Part shown: positions 43,843 through 52,880 of the stretch, in pieces
Layout of the letters: each line of letters begins with the position of its first letter
How positions within the stretch are numbered: the stretch's first letter is position 1
NCBI GenBank assembly: GCA_014904985.1
Contig: MU129066.1
Coordinates: 88,139-152,138 of the forward strand
From: Hydnum rufescens UP504
Taxonomy: Eukaryota; Basidiomycota; Agaricomycetes; Cantharellales; Hydnaceae
DNA: 64,000 bases
Direction of reading: 5' to 3'
Made by a program: the position numbers and the translations under genes
The notes under the pieces: model-generated
Seen by the model: only the letters and a program-made list of their open reading frames with translations
What the model was told of the DNA's origin: nothing
Database searches by the model: none

Positions 43843-44123
43843 CATGTGACACATGCAGTGTGGTTGCACACCTGAATGCTATCACTCCTAAAATCAAATA
43901 ACTTCAAACTTTGCCCAGCCTGTTATGCCAATGGTCACTTTTCTTCCAAGATGTTTAGTGGGGACTTCATCCGGCTTGTATCTGCAAGCGAATTCAAGTA
44001 TGCAGATGGCATCCACACAGACAATTGGACCAATGCTGAGACCCTCCTTTTGCTCAAAGGTATTGAGATGTTTGAAAACAATTGGGGTACAGTTAGTGAG
44101 CACAACCCTAGTGACCACTGAAT
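43843..44123 (+). pseudogene. SWI3/RSC8-like fragment (zinc region and SANT domain)
   Basis: A cysteine pair region (TTCDTCSVVAHLN) is followed, after a one-frame shift near 43,890, by FKLCPACYANGHFSSKMFSG and then by DNWTNAETLLLLKGIEMFEN-NWGTVSEH. This order, a ZZ-like zinc region and then a SANT domain, is the centre of SWI3/SMARCC and RSC8-type chromatin-remodelling subunits. The SWIRM domain before it and the rest of the protein after it are missing, so it is a captured or leftover fragment and not a working gene. Confidence 0.75.
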
Positions 44124-44320
44124 ACATTCATGAATTCAAGCACTGGGATAGGAGAAGCCACTAATGTTAATGATGATTCATCTGAAAACAAGGATTAATT
44201 CTATATGGGATACAAGGGCCATGGTCATATAAGTATGAAGTACTATAATACTATTTTGGGGACCCCCATATTAAAAGTACCATAAACACTATTTTCAGCA
44301 ACAATTTTTCTTCTCAACCA

Positions 44321-44857
44321 TGACTTCTGATCATTCTACTACTACAAAGCACCGTGGTTGACCTCAGAAGTATGATACCTCAGAACTTCGAAGAGAGGCC
44401 TGAAATGCTCAGAGATGGGCTCAGTATGCACGAGTATGAAAAAAGTGAATTAGTATTAGGGTGTTATGGACAGCTAAACTAACTACATTCATGAATTAAA
44501 GCTCTGGGATAGGACAGCCCACCAATGCTAATAGCCATGACAAATATGGTACAAAAGAAGATGAAGTAAAGGGTGTCCATGAGGACTACAAGAGTAATGA
44601 TGACAGTGGTAAAGAGGATCACAAACAGGATGGCGAGGAGATGGGGGATGCAATTGATGAGGGTGAGGATGAAATTGGAATATCGCATCATGGGGTGAAG
44701 ATGCTCCAAACTGAAGAGGGTTTAATGTTGTGGAAGGCAGAGAGGGAAATCAAAGCATTGTGAGAGAAATGGACATCTGCATTGGAGCTGATAGACATGT
44801 TGGAGAAAGCAAATACTGATCTTAGGGAAGAGTTGCGGGAGTGGGGGGTGAGATAAA
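44321..44857 (+). pseudogene. small gene: R-G-R-P-type N-terminus and acidic coiled-coil C-terminus
   Basis: From ATG 44,321 the frame reads a basic stretch (with KYDTSELRREA and NAQRWAQYAR) with TGA codons after KHRG and after RREA. CGA would give Arg at both, making an R-G-R-P hook-like motif. An intron starting GTATGA (44,435) probably ends near 44,500. A second part (44,530-44,857) is acidic (DEVKGVHEDYKSNDDSGKED) and then coiled-coil (ALELIDMLEKANTDLREEL), with one TGA. About 60 bp around 44,477-44,530 resembles the end of the SWI3-like fragment (YIHE-KxWDR). Function is unknown. Confidence 0.45.
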
Positions 44858-44906
44858 TTATGTACTACATGGTCAATGTGTACCTCTGATTTAGGCCTAG
44901 TAAAAT

Positions 44907-45740
44907 TCAACAACCAAGCCAGAACCAGTGTTTGGCAAGGACGCACCTGCCCTGGACAATTTGTGCATGAGGAGTAAGGTGTAGACTCCCAGCATCCTGG
45001 GTATCAGCACTAAGTGTGGCTGAGCCAATGCTGGGTTCGGCTATGGGGGTGCAGACAAGCGGAAGAGTGCTTTCATCAGGCATGACAGTATCTTCGTCCG
45101 GATTGGTGGTACCCTTGGCCAGGTCATTTGCACCCACTTTCTGGAATTGTGGGTAGTGACATGGGCTGGTTTTGTGTTTGTTTGTCTCTGTGGCAGAGCC
45201 AGAGGAGGTGATAGAAGGTGTGGCAGTAGATGGCACAACAGTAGATGGCACAATGGTAGATGGCATGACAGTAGACAGCAAGATGGTAGACAGCATGATG
45301 GTAGATGGCATGATGGTAGGCAAGGAAGCAGTAGATGAGGCAGGGATGGTATACCACTGTTGGGGTGTCTCCTTGTACTGCAGAATGGAAGGAAGACAAA
45401 GAGGTGGGGACACAATGGGCTTCATTTTATTCAAAGTTGAGTGAAAGTGTTTGCGATAATTGCCTGGCAGGGTGGTAACAGGAGATGAGCCTCTGCAGAT
45501 TACAACTGATAACTTGCAGAAACCTATCCTTAGCAAGAGTCAGTGATTAGTGGACATACCTGTGGACTGAACCATGTACCTTCTGTTTTGGCATGCTGGT
45601 CAGTCTCAAAACTACAAGGGAGGTTCTGAATGATGTGGGTGCAGTTCTCTAGATCAACACTGTCGATCATGATATTGTTGATATTATAACATCCAATCAT
45701 CAGGGATGCATTGCAGAGAGTCTGCAGTAGGTAGAGCTGC
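44907..45740 (-). CDS. minus-strand gene of unknown function with 15-bp coding repeat
   Basis: An exon at about 45,561-45,740 reads CNASLMIGCYNINNIMIDSV and CTHIIQNLPCSFETDQHAK and ends at a donor-like GTATGT. A second exon (44,907-45,536) holds a 15-bp repeat (45,225-45,330; V/I-M-P-S-T units) and then a Thr/Asp-rich part (TTNPDEDTVMPDESTLPL). A further upstream exon may lie at 45,756-46,049. No domain is recognised. It runs opposite to KDZ-2 and the small genes around it. Confidence 0.4.
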
Positions 45741-46426
45741 GACTTTTGAGGGATCTCAAATCAAGCATGAATAAAGCCTGAGAACAAATAAACCTACCTG
45801 GGGATGCCACCAGATGCAATAAATGCGCATTTCAAGGCAACAACAGAAGGCAACGAGATGAGCTAACCCATACAGCCAGAGAAGACTGAGAGATTGGTTC
45901 CATAAGTGCACATGAAAGTTTTCAGAAATACTGGGTATTCCGTCAATGAAGACATATTGCTTCCTGGAGAAAAATGAGAATGAGAGGATGGGTGACTTGA
46001 TGAGAAGTACCTGGTCACATTGGAGGACATGATCAGCCAAGGCTAACACTTGGTGACCATGTCCCCACTATGAAAGATGCAACAAGGCATCTAAAAATAG
46101 AGGATATCAGTGAACAAGGTACTTAGAAGGCAAAGGTATGGAGGGCTACAAACTGGTAATTCCTGTAGGGAGTGTCAAATTTTTGACAGTGGGAATTTCT
46201 GAATGCCTCTCCACATCAGCAGAGACTTGCATTGCGGCTTTGCCTGCATTTGTGTGCCTTCTCAATGGACTTCTTTCTCAGCATCCACAAATTCACCTGC
46301 TGCAGAGACGTACATCTAGGTTTGTGATGATTTCAGACTGTTATTTTAACTACTCATCTCTCATCCCAAAGAAACAGGCACTGCCTACTGAGATCTGTTC
46401 ATTAAAATCTCTTTTCGTCCCATGGT

Positions 46427-46880
46427 GATGAAGGACATGCTTGGCAGCAAAGTCTGTGTTGTGTGCCTTCTAGACCTGTTCATCACACCCTCTTTTCAAC
46501 ACAAGGTGGTGGAGGACATGCTCCATGGCCAAGTCTGTGTTGTGTGCCTTCTAGACCTGTTTATCATGCCCTCTTTTCAATGCAAGGTGGTGAAGGACAT
46601 GCTCAATGGCCAAGTCTGTGTTGTGCACCTTCTAGACCTGTTCATCATGCCCTCTTTTCAACACACAGTGGTGAAGGATGTGCTCAATGGCCGAGTCTGT
46701 GTTGTGTGCCTTCTAGACCTGTTCATCACACCCTCTTTTTAATGCATGGTGGTGAAGGACATGCTCAATGGCTGAGTCTGTGTTGTGCACCTTCTAGACC
46801 TGTTCATCATGCCCTCTTTTCAATGCATGGTGGTGAAGGACGTGTCTAGCAGCCGAGTCTGTGTTGTACACCTTCCAGAC
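46427..46880. repeat. 81-bp minisatellite, about 5.5 units
   Basis: Five and a half units of 81 bp start near GGTGAAGGACATGCTCAATGG and contain TTCTAGACCTGTTCATCA. Because the period is divisible by three, two + strand frames remain open across it; these are not taken as genes. Confidence 0.9.
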
Positions 46881-48741
46881 ATGTTCCTTTGTCACTAAAC
46901 TCGGTACTCCTATAATCACCAAATCCCTTGCAGCACAATGAACACAACCATGAAGTGATTGATTCGCAAACAAAGCTCTACTTCATTTCCATCATCCTCA
47001 CAGCTCTCTGTCAATCCCTCTGTATCCATGGCACCGACTACTCATCCCAGGTGCCCTCGTTCCAAATTCCTGAATGCTAAAGTCGTGGGTGAAGCACCCA
47101 GTGGGGTGATCACCAGTCTCTCAAGCAGGAAGCAGTCCACTGCCAAACCATCTACTCAGTCAACATATATTGAATCATATCCTCTAAATCTTGACTTCAA
47201 GCCAGACATGGCCCCAGCCCCCATCCATCTTGAGCCAGACAAGCTCTCCCATCATGCATGACAGAAGCATGCACAGGCTCACCGGTGGGGTAACGATGTC
47301 CTCCCATCTCTCATTTGTCTGTTTATGAGTTTCCAAAGAGAGCAGAATGCTGGGGCCCGGGTTGATTTGACAACTGATTGCTGTCTGTGTCCAGAACATC
47401 ATTGCTTGCTGAAATTGGTTTGTGTCCATATGGAGTATCTGGAGGATATCAAGTTGGTTATTTGCTCTCATCGCCCTGTGGGAATCCAGCTTGTTTGTCA
47501 GGGGTTCTTCCCTTGCTCTCCATTAGCTCCAACTTTTGGCTGTGAGCTTGGATATGCTTGAGTTTGTGTGGGATCTGTTTGTAAATATGGCACCTAATGA
47601 ACGAGCATGGGCAGCAGCCCTTATGAAATATCTCAAGGCTTGCAGGCATGAATTTGCCACTGGGGATTCCCTTTGTCGATGATTTGCCAATGCTCTTGCT
47701 CATTACCAAGTTCTTGTTTGACTGGTGAAGGCAGAAATGACCAAAATTACCAACTTCTTCTGTGAATCATTGAACTCCACTGTTCCCATGGTCCCAGGGT
47801 GTTCCTCCCCTCTTGTGCCTCTGCTTGATGAAAGAACCCTGATCCTGGCTTGAGTATATGAAAATGCCCATAATTCCACTGGACCTACCAAAGTTGATGG
47901 TGCTCCAGAGTGTCCAAGCCCATATTTGCAATCTCGCTGTGCTCTTTGTTTTGGAGGGAGCCATGCAACCAATCTCCAAGCCAGTGTCATCATCTGCATA
48001 GATGCAAATTTTCAACTCAAACACAATCATGACAAGGACAGAAGGAAAGGTTTTGAGGGTCAGATGGGCAGCAGGGATCTGGAGATATACTCTCCAAGGA
48101 TGGTGGAGCTCCTGCAGGCAGAGCTTGATGCAATGGCTGCTAGGATCAATGAGATCCAACTGACAAGGAGGGCCACAGCTGGAGCCGGCAGGAAGCGGAA
48201 GGCCAATGAGCTGGTAGAGGATGACAGAGGTGAACCAGGTGATGATGATGCTGTTGAACCAGGAATGAATGTACCAAATTCTGTTCTTGATATCTGTGGT
48301 GACTCGTTCATTGTGGCAGATGGTGATTGCATTAAGGCCTCTACTCAATGCTTTGATGACACTGGGCTGATGGCTATGCTTTGTTGGCATGATATTCCAA
48401 TCTACATTGCCAATATGTGTACTGTGGGTGAGAAGCAGTTCTATGCCTTTGCCCTCATCTCTGCCCTCCTCAGGGATCTACCTAGTGATTGGACAGTTGG
48501 GCTGCTGTATGACATAGCCTGTCAAATCCATTGTAGTCTCCTCAAGTGGAACATCATGCCTGAATGGACAGGACACATTGAGTTCGGTGTATCAGTTTTC
48601 CATGCATACAGCCACCAATGGACTTGCCAGCTTTGGTACCACCCCAGGAAGTCAGAAAAATGGGGGCTGTCTGATGGTGAAGGTTGTGAGAGATTCTGGA
48701 GTGAGCTCAGGCGACTTATTCCTGGTCTGCAGGTCACTGGG

Positions 48742-48802
48742 GTATGTACATTCACTTGCTAAGCCAGTGTTAATAAGATATACTGATTATTGGTATTCTT
48801 AG
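48742..48802 (+). other. 61-bp intron in KDZ-2
   Basis: Donor GTATGT follows V-T-G and acceptor TTCTTAG precedes Y-H-R. The position matches the 55-bp intron of KDZ-1. Immediately after it a TGA (48,812) replaces the second Arg of the conserved Y-H-R-R-L motif. Confidence 0.85.
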
Positions 48803-49817
48803 TATCACAGATGACTGTTCATAATTGATCTCCAAGTGGAGCATATAGATGAGCTCAAACAGGAGGCCACAGGGAAGTGGCTTCATGATTGTGTGTTGCG
48901 CACCATGGGACATGAGGCCATGGCTGAGGAAAAACTTGGTGAAGACTCAATTGACTATCTCTTGGACCAGTTCAAGGAGCAGCACACTTTTCGGAGTGGG
49001 CCAGTCCCTTGGCAGTCAAAGACAAAGGGATTGCGTGCAATAGAACACATTCTGTCTATGTCCCAATCTGCAGACTCACTCAGGGTACATCTAAGGGAGC
49101 TTACTGATGAGCTTGCAGGCCTTGTGACAGATACTGGAATGGTTGCATTGGAGGATGAGCTGCAGTTGAAGATTACTGAGATAAGGGCTAGTGTGCAGTG
49201 TCTTGAGAGTAATATTGCAAAAAAGACAGAGGAGCTTCATCTTTCTGATCAAAAGTCCCACAAGGAGTTGGAGTGGTTAAAGACCAACAAGTGGATAAAC
49301 CTCCAACTGAATATCAGGGTTGTGAGAGACCAGCTCCTGATGAAGCTTAGAGCATGTAAATTTGAGCTTGCAGGGCTAGAGCATGCAGACACAAGTTGCC
49401 AGCTGGACCACAAGACTAAGGAGCATGTGGAAAAGGCAATGAAAGGTCATGTCTCTGGGATTCAAGCAACACTTAAATGCTATGAAGATATCCAAAAACA
49501 GATGATGAAGCTTAGAGGGAAAGGGAATGTTGCAAGGGATGCATATATCCCTCCAGAAATTTCATCATCAGTGTACAAGCTTGATGTAGATGAAGATATT
49601 TGGCAAGTGCCCCATCATGAGGATATGGCAAATTTTCCAGGTGGGAAGGTACCTGCATGGCTTGCAGACAAGGAAGTCTGTAGTGGCATCTGGCATGCTC
49701 AGGAGCTGGTGAACTGCTGTGAGGAGCTCAGATGCTGTAAGGCAGAACTCTCCAACCTAAGGTCTTGGTTTTCAATGCAATGTGTTGCTACCCAGTGCAC
49801 TGTTGATCTCTGCAATG

Positions 49818-49879
49818 GTGTGTGGTCCTTCTGACTTGACTAGATTATTGTAAACTAACAGCTGCTGGGATTTTAACAG
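49818..49879 (+). other. 62-bp intron in KDZ-2
   Basis: Donor GTGTGT follows L-C-N, and acceptor TTTTAACAG, with ACTAACAG upstream, precedes the frame leading to IELHWLHDLVDTW. KDZ-1 has a likely intron at the corresponding place (about 5,960-6,010). Confidence 0.75.
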
Positions 49880-50319
49880 ATGAAGATGTTAAATTTTTTG
49901 CCTTGATAGAGCTACACTGGTTGCATGACCTTGTTGATACCTGGCAACATCACACTACTGGGCTTGCTGGTAGTGATGGGCAGCTGGATTGGGGGAACAT
50001 TCCAGACTGGCCACCTCCTTTAAGGAGGGCATGGGTCTGCCGGCAAGGGAGAGTACAAGCAGAGAAGGATTTATCCCCTGGGGAAGGGGAAGAGGGGGAT
50101 CTGGGAGCAAGTTCTGATGATGATGATGAAAATGGCAAGTTAGAGGAGCAACCTGAGCTAGAAGATCTCACATTCTTAACCTCTCTTGATCTTGTTCTTG
50201 GACATGAGGATTAACCCTTTCATACTTGACATAATGTACCATTCACATTAGACACTAAAAATGAAGGTTTTGGCCAGTATACTGCAATATACTATGTTCA
50301 GAAAACAAAGTTTTGAAAG

Positions 50320-50545
50320 GTCATGTAGTGGGGCCCCATTTGGGCCCCAAGTGATGTGGAAAATATGAAAGAGCATCAAGGGCACATTTTGGGGCCACAA
50401 TGGGGCCCCACTTACTCTCATTTTCCAGTATTGAATACCAATTGGCACCCCCATGGCACCCCATTGTTGCTAGACCTAACTAGGTATCAAATATTGCCTG
50501 ATATATGATACCTATCATAGGTAGGAAATATGGTTGACCAGCCTG
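50320..50545 (+). other. KDZ-2 3' terminus with palindromic subterminal blocks
   Basis: GGGGCCCC-type palindromes (50,332-50,415) are followed by ACCTAACTAGGTATCA (about 50,472), a loop, TGATACCTATCATAGGT and finally TGACCAGCCTG (50,535-50,545). Read inward, the end is CAGGCTGGTCA, a 12-base spacer, then ACCTA-N-TAGGTAYCA ... TGRTACCTA-N-TAGGTCY. The left ends of FB-1 and FB-2 have the same plan and share the first 11 bases. No 5' partner terminus of KDZ-2 was found in the window. Confidence 0.65.
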
Positions 50546-50632
50546 GGCCCACCCACCAAACAGAACCCACAGACAGCAATGAGTTGAAACTGCAACCCAA
50601 GGCCCAGACGAACCCCACACCCACTTCGGCAG
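50546..50632. other. 87-bp spacer resembling an FB exon
   Basis: Between the KDZ-2 terminus and the FB-2 left terminus lie 87 bp that look like right-arm FB exon sequence (CCCACCAAACAGAACCCAC, GACAGC). They end in the first half of a CACACCC palindrome (CCACACCCACTTCGG) that is cut off by the FB-2 terminus. It suggests that FB-2, or its terminus, joined into an older FB-type sequence. Confidence 0.45.
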
Positions 50633-51529
50633 CAGGCTGGTCAGTCACATGGGGGACCTAATTTAGGTACCACTTTCAGGGCAGAAAATGGTACCTAATA
50701 GGTCCTCCAGACCTTATGGCCGAAATCAGGCTATTCCAATTCAGTTTTTGGGCCATCTATTGGCCAATCCATGGCTGTCCCAGATTATATATTTATTTAT
50801 TATTATTTGTTTGCTATTTATTATTATTATTATTGTTACTACTATTATTATATACATATTATGCTATATACATATTATCCCCCCCCCCTGGGGTCTGCCA
50901 CCACAGGGGGGGATGGTTTATGCAGGTCATGCACCTGCATATACCCACCATGCCCGCTGCAGTGGGTGGGGTTCATACACCCTGATTGGGGGCCAGTTCC
51001 ATTTGGGTGCTCCCTTGAGGGGGCCGGTTTTCATTTGTGGGGGCTCATTCATGGCGTGTTGTTCAGTGGGTTTGTATTTGAGGGTTTGTGCAGGTTCTGG
51101 GCTAGGATCTGAAGAAATAAATGAGAAATGTTAGTTAAACATTAATGCAGCGCAAAAAGAGCAGCTTATGCTGCTCTTTTTGTGCCACAAGAATAAGAAA
51201 TAAAATAAAAAATAAAATAAAACATACCTTCTAGTACCCCACACCCACTGCAGCAGTGTGGGGTACTGAGGCCATGGGCTCTGGCTTGTACATACAGCAG
51301 TTCGTATGGCAGTTCGTACAGGGGCTTGCACAGGGGCTTGCACAGGTGCCCTGTTGTTCAGGCACCCTGTCATTCAGGTGTCGATAAGGGGGTTATGGGG
51401 GGGGTTTGTGTCAGTATTCATTTGCAGGGGTTGTTGAGACCTACAGAATAAAAGTTGTAAATTAGTTGAGAATTAAAAACCATGCAAAAAGAGCAGTTTT
51501 CGCTGCTCTTTTTGCATGGCTGTAGCTAC

Positions 51530-52022
51530 TGGGCTGGGGACTTACCTTATATAGGACCACACACCCGCCATGGCGGGTGTGTGGCCTCATTTGGCATGGT
51601 GCCATATGTCGTGTTGTTGGCACAGTGCCATATGCCACATCATTGGTGCAGTGCTGTAGGTCATGTTGTTGGTTTGTTGGTGTGTGTTGCATCATTGGTG
51701 CACTGCCATAGGTCACGTTGTTTGGCGTGTGTTGCGTCATTGGCGCGCTGCCATAGGTTGCGTTGTTTGGCATGTGTTGCATCATTGGCATGCTGCTGTA
51801 GGTCACGTTGTTTGGCGTGTGTTGCATCATTGGTGCGCTGCCATAGGTCATGTCATTTGGCATGTGTTGCGTCATTGGCACACTGCCATAGGTCACATCG
51901 CTTGGTGTGTGTTGCATCGTTGGCATGCTGCCATAGGTCATGTTGTTTGGCGTGTCTTCACTTGGGGCATTGCCGTTTGGGCCCTTGTTTCACATGTTTT
52001 CGTTGTGCCTTGGACCCCAGGT
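51530..52022 (-). CDS. FB-2 left-arm exon with 45-bp (15-residue) coding repeats
   Basis: On the minus strand about eight units of 45 bp encode T-P-N-N-V-T-Y-G-S-A-P-M-M-Q-H with substitutions, in a frame open from 51,941 down to the donor GTAAGT at about 51,540. The exon ends in the palindrome (HTRHGGCVVLYK). Upstream of 51,941 the frame has one TGA. A multiple-of-three period alone keeps a frame open, so protein expression is possible but unproven. Confidence 0.45.
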
Positions 52023-52230
52023 CTCAATATAGAAGAATACAAGATATATTAGTAAAAAGATTCAAGGGAGTGCAAAAAGAGCAGCGAAAGCTGCTCTTTT
52101 TGTGCCATTGTATCTACTAGGGAGAACACTCACCTTGTGACCACACCCCTGCAGCAGCAGGTGTGTGGTCATGTGCTTGCCTTTCCAGGTGGTTGCTTGT
52201 TTTGGTTGCGGAGATATGAAGGAAGATGCG

Positions 52231-52880
52231 AACTCAATGCTGGCAATTGCCAGTATTTAAGAAGCGCCCAGTGCTGACACTACAAGCACAGTACACATTA
52301 ATAGTAAGCATGTAGATGTGAAATAAGTACTATATAATAAATATTTGTGCAAGAAAATTCTAAGAAGAAGAAGATAATGAGTCAGAGCTAAATAAGGCAT
52401 GATATGGCTAATTGCAAAGTGGATTGGGCCACTTCTATGCATCAGAATTGGCCAAAATTTGAATATATTAATGGTATATATTTACTCTACATGGGCAACA
52501 AGTTATATTGGATGTTCTAAGCATTTTTCAATTTTTCACACCTTCAATTCCCTAAATAGGGGATTGAAGGCATGAAAAATTGAAAAATGCCCAGAATGTC
52601 CAATATAACTCATCACCCATGTAGAGTAAATATATACCATCAATATATTCAAATTTTGGCCAATTCTGATGCATAGAAGTGGCCCAATCCACTTTGCAAT
52701 TAGCCATATCATGCCTTATTTAGCTCTGGCTCATTATCATCCTCTTCTTCACATTTGGAGACAAATATTTATTATATATTATATATTCTATGTCTACATG
52801 CTTGCTATTAATCTGGATTGTACTTGTAGCCTCAGCACTTGGGTGCTTCTTGAGTATCAGCAATTGCCAGCATTGAATTT
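52231..52880. repeat. central palindrome of FB-2
   Basis: Two inverted arms of about 325 bp meet near 52,555 (CCCTAAATAGG). The sequence is clearly related to the FB-1 centre, including the TATTTATTATATA and GAAGAAGA segments. The arms differ from each other by scattered changes. Confidence 0.95.

Larger units (their letters stand above)
46938..50214 (+). pseudogene. KDZ-2 transposase, nearly full length, inactivated
   Basis: This is a KDZ-family DDE transposase of about 1,050 residues. The N-terminus is basic (ATG 46,938, RKQSSTSFPSSS), then RWGNDVLPSLI and a Cys-rich CxC-like part (TDCCLCPEHHC, 47,380-47,415; FFPCSPLAPT). Next come LEFVWDLFVNMAPNERAW, CALCFGG (47,937), the first catalytic region ICIDANF, the second LLYDIACQI and the Glu motif SDGEGCERFW. 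Introns are at 48,742-48,802 and 49,818-49,879. After them come a long coiled-coil part, PAWLADKEV and an acidic tail. TGA codons sit at 46,956, 47,259, 47,680, 47,719, 47,851 and 48,812, each where Arg is expected, and one extra T in a T run at about 47,534-47,537 shifts the frame. All three catalytic motifs are present. Confidence 0.9.

Noticed and set aside
45592..45610. CATGCTGGTCAGTC as the missing 5' terminus of KDZ-2
   Set aside because: It resembles the first bases of the terminus, but the palindromic ACCTA/TAGGTACC block does not follow and the stretch lies in a coding-like exon.
46422..46849. Two overlapping frames of 106 and 128 residues made of 27-residue repeats
   Set aside because: They come from an 81-bp minisatellite whose period keeps frames open. 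There is no unique sequence to suggest a gene.
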